From Polysphondylium violaceum (taxonomy: Eukaryota > Evosea > Eumycetozoa > Dictyosteliales > Dictyosteliaceae): a DNA stretch of 59,112 bases. A program made the position numbers and the translations under genes. Under the pieces are notes generated by a model, which searched no databases, was not told the origin of the DNA, and saw nothing but the letters and a program-made list of their open reading frames with translations. This document shows positions 57,134-59,112 of this stretch, piece after piece. The DNA lies in contig AJWJ01000090.1 of the NCBI GenBank assembly GCA_000277445.1, forward strand, positions 1-59,112, given 5' to 3'. Every line of letters begins with the position of its first letter. The first letter of the stretch is position 1.

Positions 57134-57900
57134 AGACTCCTCTTCCTTTTTATCCTTTTTGGTTGATTTTTTTCTTTTTTGGAGCAGCGACTGTAGTTTC
57201 ACCTAATGGTTGTAATTTGGCTTTGGATGGATTGATTAAAAAGTTTTTAATGGTTTCAACACTTTGTTCTTTGTTTTCGCCTTTGGCAAGAAGGAAGTAA
57301 CCAGCAACTTGTTTGATTTCTTGAGAGGTGAATTTTTCGAGACGATTGACAATCTTTTCGGCATCTGTTTTCTTTTTAAGATTGAAACCTTTGAATTTCA
57401 AAATATTGGCCTTGAGACGTTCATTTTGCTTTCCAGTTCTACCAAAAATAACTTTATGAAGTTTAGCTTGGAGGGCTTTATCTTTAAAGGATGCAAAGCT
57501 TTTTTCAACTATAATTGATGAGATAAACAATGATGATGATGATAATGTTAATATGTTGAGTATTGATAATTAATAATAATATTATTCTGATTAATAATTT
57601 ATACATACTATCACCAAGTTTACCAATTTCTTGACCAGTGGTGGATTCAGTGATGTCTTTCTTTTTTTCAAAAACTGGAGTCTCTTGGAATCTAGGGACT
57701 GGAACTCTGCTTCTTGTTGAGGTGCCATCAAGACCTTGAGCTTTAATTTTCTTTAAAAAGGAATCTTCATTCTTGGTCTTTGCAACCTTTGGAGCGTCTG
57801 TGGTGGTAGTAGTGTCTTTTCTAGTGATAGTTTTGGCTTTTGGCTCCTTTTCCTTGGTGGCGGCAACTTCTTTTGTAGCAGTTTTGGTTGTTTTAGACAT
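56410..57900 (-). CDS. DEK-like chromatin protein with two homopolymer frame offsets
   Basis: Exon 1 (57900-57609) and exon 2 (57508-56410) encode about 465 residues. The ordered core PRFQETPVFEKKKDI ... LHKVIFGRTGKQNERLKANILKFKGF ... IKNFLINPS resembles the DEK SAP-box region (human LHKLLYNRPGTVSSLKKNVGQFSGF ... ILNFLMHPKPS). DEK binds DNA and histones and shapes heterochromatin. The N-terminus is Lys/Thr-rich. Beyond residue 235 the protein becomes an acidic run (EEESEEEEEEE), then Lys/Ala/Glu repeats with a recurring KKDDKKKKTEEPVADKK unit. The reading frame shifts by one base at two homopolymers, T7 at 57167-57173 and T9 at 56588-56596. Coding quality is unbroken on both sides, so sequencing or assembly error is the simplest explanation. 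A CDS call that stops at the first would lose the tail. Confidence 0.8.
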
Positions 57901-59112
57901 TATTATTAATTGTATTGTTGTTGTTTATATAGATATATAAATTTGAATGTGAGGTGAAGTGATTGATAAGAGTTGTTTAATTAATTAATTAATTAACAAA
58001 ATTCCAAATAGGGTTGTTGTTTTTGTTGTTATATAAACACACACGCACAATGTTGGTAATGGTGATGATGGTGATGATGTTGATAAATATAGTATGGCAA
58101 TGAATTGTTGTTATTTTTTCAAAAACATACATCTGTGTTTTTTTTTCAAATTTTACAAAAAAAAAAATTAAAAAAATCAACTATTCACAAATAAAGGCGC
58201 CAACGATATTCAACCGTTGAAAATCAACCCATCATCGATTATTGATGTGGAAAGAAAAACCGCTAAAGAAATCAATGTTTTTGTGTAATACAAAAATGGT
58301 AAAAGTTTGATATAAAATATTTAAAATATCAAAAATCTTTTTCACCCATTCCAAATCCATGCCCTATATATCTTCCAATAGTTGTAGTTGTTTTCGTTTG
58401 TATGCCAATGATTGGATGGATACATATTAACTAATAATAAAATATTCATGTCATATGATCTCTACAAGATATCTTTTATTAATGAAAATCATCCATCAAA
58501 TTTAAATATCCAAGTACAATAAAATTATATGTTATCTGACACTCTTGTTACTTTAATCATCATAGGAATTAACTTTACACTACTATTAAATCTAAGCTAA
58601 TAATACATTTTATAATAAACTGTTTTTAAACAACACAATCATCCTGTGTGTCATTTTTTGTTATCATCATCATCATCAAAATTAAAGTATGATGATCGAT
58701 CCAAGTGTTTGATATGATGTAAAAATAACTCACTCTGCCAAATAGAGATTGGAAATTTAATAATATTAGGGAAATGCAAACATCCATTTAAATAAAAACA
58801 AAAATATTACACACGCGCACCCACACCAAAAAGAGCAACATGTAAAACAATAGAAATGAGTGTGTGTGTGTGTGTGTGTGTAAATTTCTCACCAAATTCC
58901 TTCTGGAGCAGATACATTATGTCACTTAGAACAAAAACAAAACAAAACAAAACACGCACACACCACACACAAAATTATGTGTTTAAAATATATCCTCCTC
59001 ACAATAGGGGTACCCCAAAGAATTGAAAATATTTTCCAAAAAAATTGAGAAAAATATTAAATATTTTTTTTTTTAATTTTTTCATTATTTTTTTTTTTTT
59101 TTTTTTTTTTTT
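57901..59112. other. AT-rich terminal region, no gene recognised
   Basis: The last 1.2 kb holds the DEK-gene promoter and non-coding AT-rich DNA, with a (GT)n run at about 58860-58881 and long T runs at the very end (59065-59112). The poly-T end may be a contig boundary. No telomere-like repeat seen. Confidence 0.6.
58860..58881. repeat. (GT)n microsatellite
   Basis: Eleven GT units in non-coding DNA near the right end. Confidence 0.9.

Noticed and set aside
56598-57206. Long Phe/Ser-rich plus-strand open frame opposite the DEK-like gene
   Set aside because: It is the antisense shadow of Lys/Glu-rich repeats; the minus strand gives a collinear DEK-like protein.
59065-59112. Telomere at the right end
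   Set aside because: Only poly-T and AT-rich DNA; no ordered telomeric repeat.

Overview
The window looks like nuclear DNA of a dictyostelid social amoeba. It is AT-rich, with T- and A-rich intergenic stretches. Introns are short (about 50-150 nt) and AT-rich, with GTATGT/GTAAGT donors. Proteins carry Gln/Asn/Thr runs encoded by CAA/AAT/ACC repeats. The gene set (PDR-type ABCG transporter, NmrA-like PadA-type protein, LIM-TKL kinase, cAMP-receptor-like GPCR, tRNA-associated retroelement remains) fits dictyostelids. I cannot name the species from sequence alone. The low-complexity load seems lighter than in D. discoideum, which would suit a group 1/2 species such as Cavenderia or Heterostelium (inference).

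Layout, left to right: partial ABCG transporter (-), mitochondrial carrier (+), a MARCKS-like acidic protein (-), NmrA-like reductase (+), MTFR1-family protein (-), and a SET-domain protein with a signal peptide and C-terminal KDEL (-). Next is a tRNA-Ile(AAT) inverted pair enclosing an LTR-retroelement fossil (12.5-15.1 kb). A housekeeping block follows: prefoldin 6 (+), aspartyl aminopeptidase (-), GatA (-), CDK5RAP1 (+), metallophosphoesterase (-), POT1 (+), LIM-domain TKL kinase (-), STRAP (-), RME-8/DNAJC13 (-), NELF-A (+), a secreted Cys-rich protein (+) and NUBP1 (+). A second island (44.3-50.6 kb) has two inverted tRNA-Glu(CTC) genes and LINE remnants around an intron-bearing gene whose product resembles domain I of bacterial Cry delta-endotoxins. 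The window closes with Arp6 (+), a ZIP zinc transporter (-), a crl-type GPCR (-) and a DEK-like chromatin protein (-), then about 1.2 kb of AT-rich DNA ending in poly-T.

Most genes are independently transcribed and there is no operon logic. Several divergent pairs share short upstream regions (GatA/CDK5RAP1, metallophosphoesterase/POT1, RME-8/NELF-A). Themes that recur are mitochondrial translation and tRNA modification (GatA, CDK5RAP1), transcription and chromatin (NELF-A, Arp6, DEK), and endosomal traffic (RME-8).

The most unusual items are the apparently ER-lumenal SET-domain methyltransferase, the Cry-like gene inside a tRNA/LINE inverted repeat, the MARCKS-like architecture, and a compact POT1. 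All family calls come from reading motifs by eye. No database search was run, and exon junctions are inferred from reading frame, GT-AG signals and family similarity.
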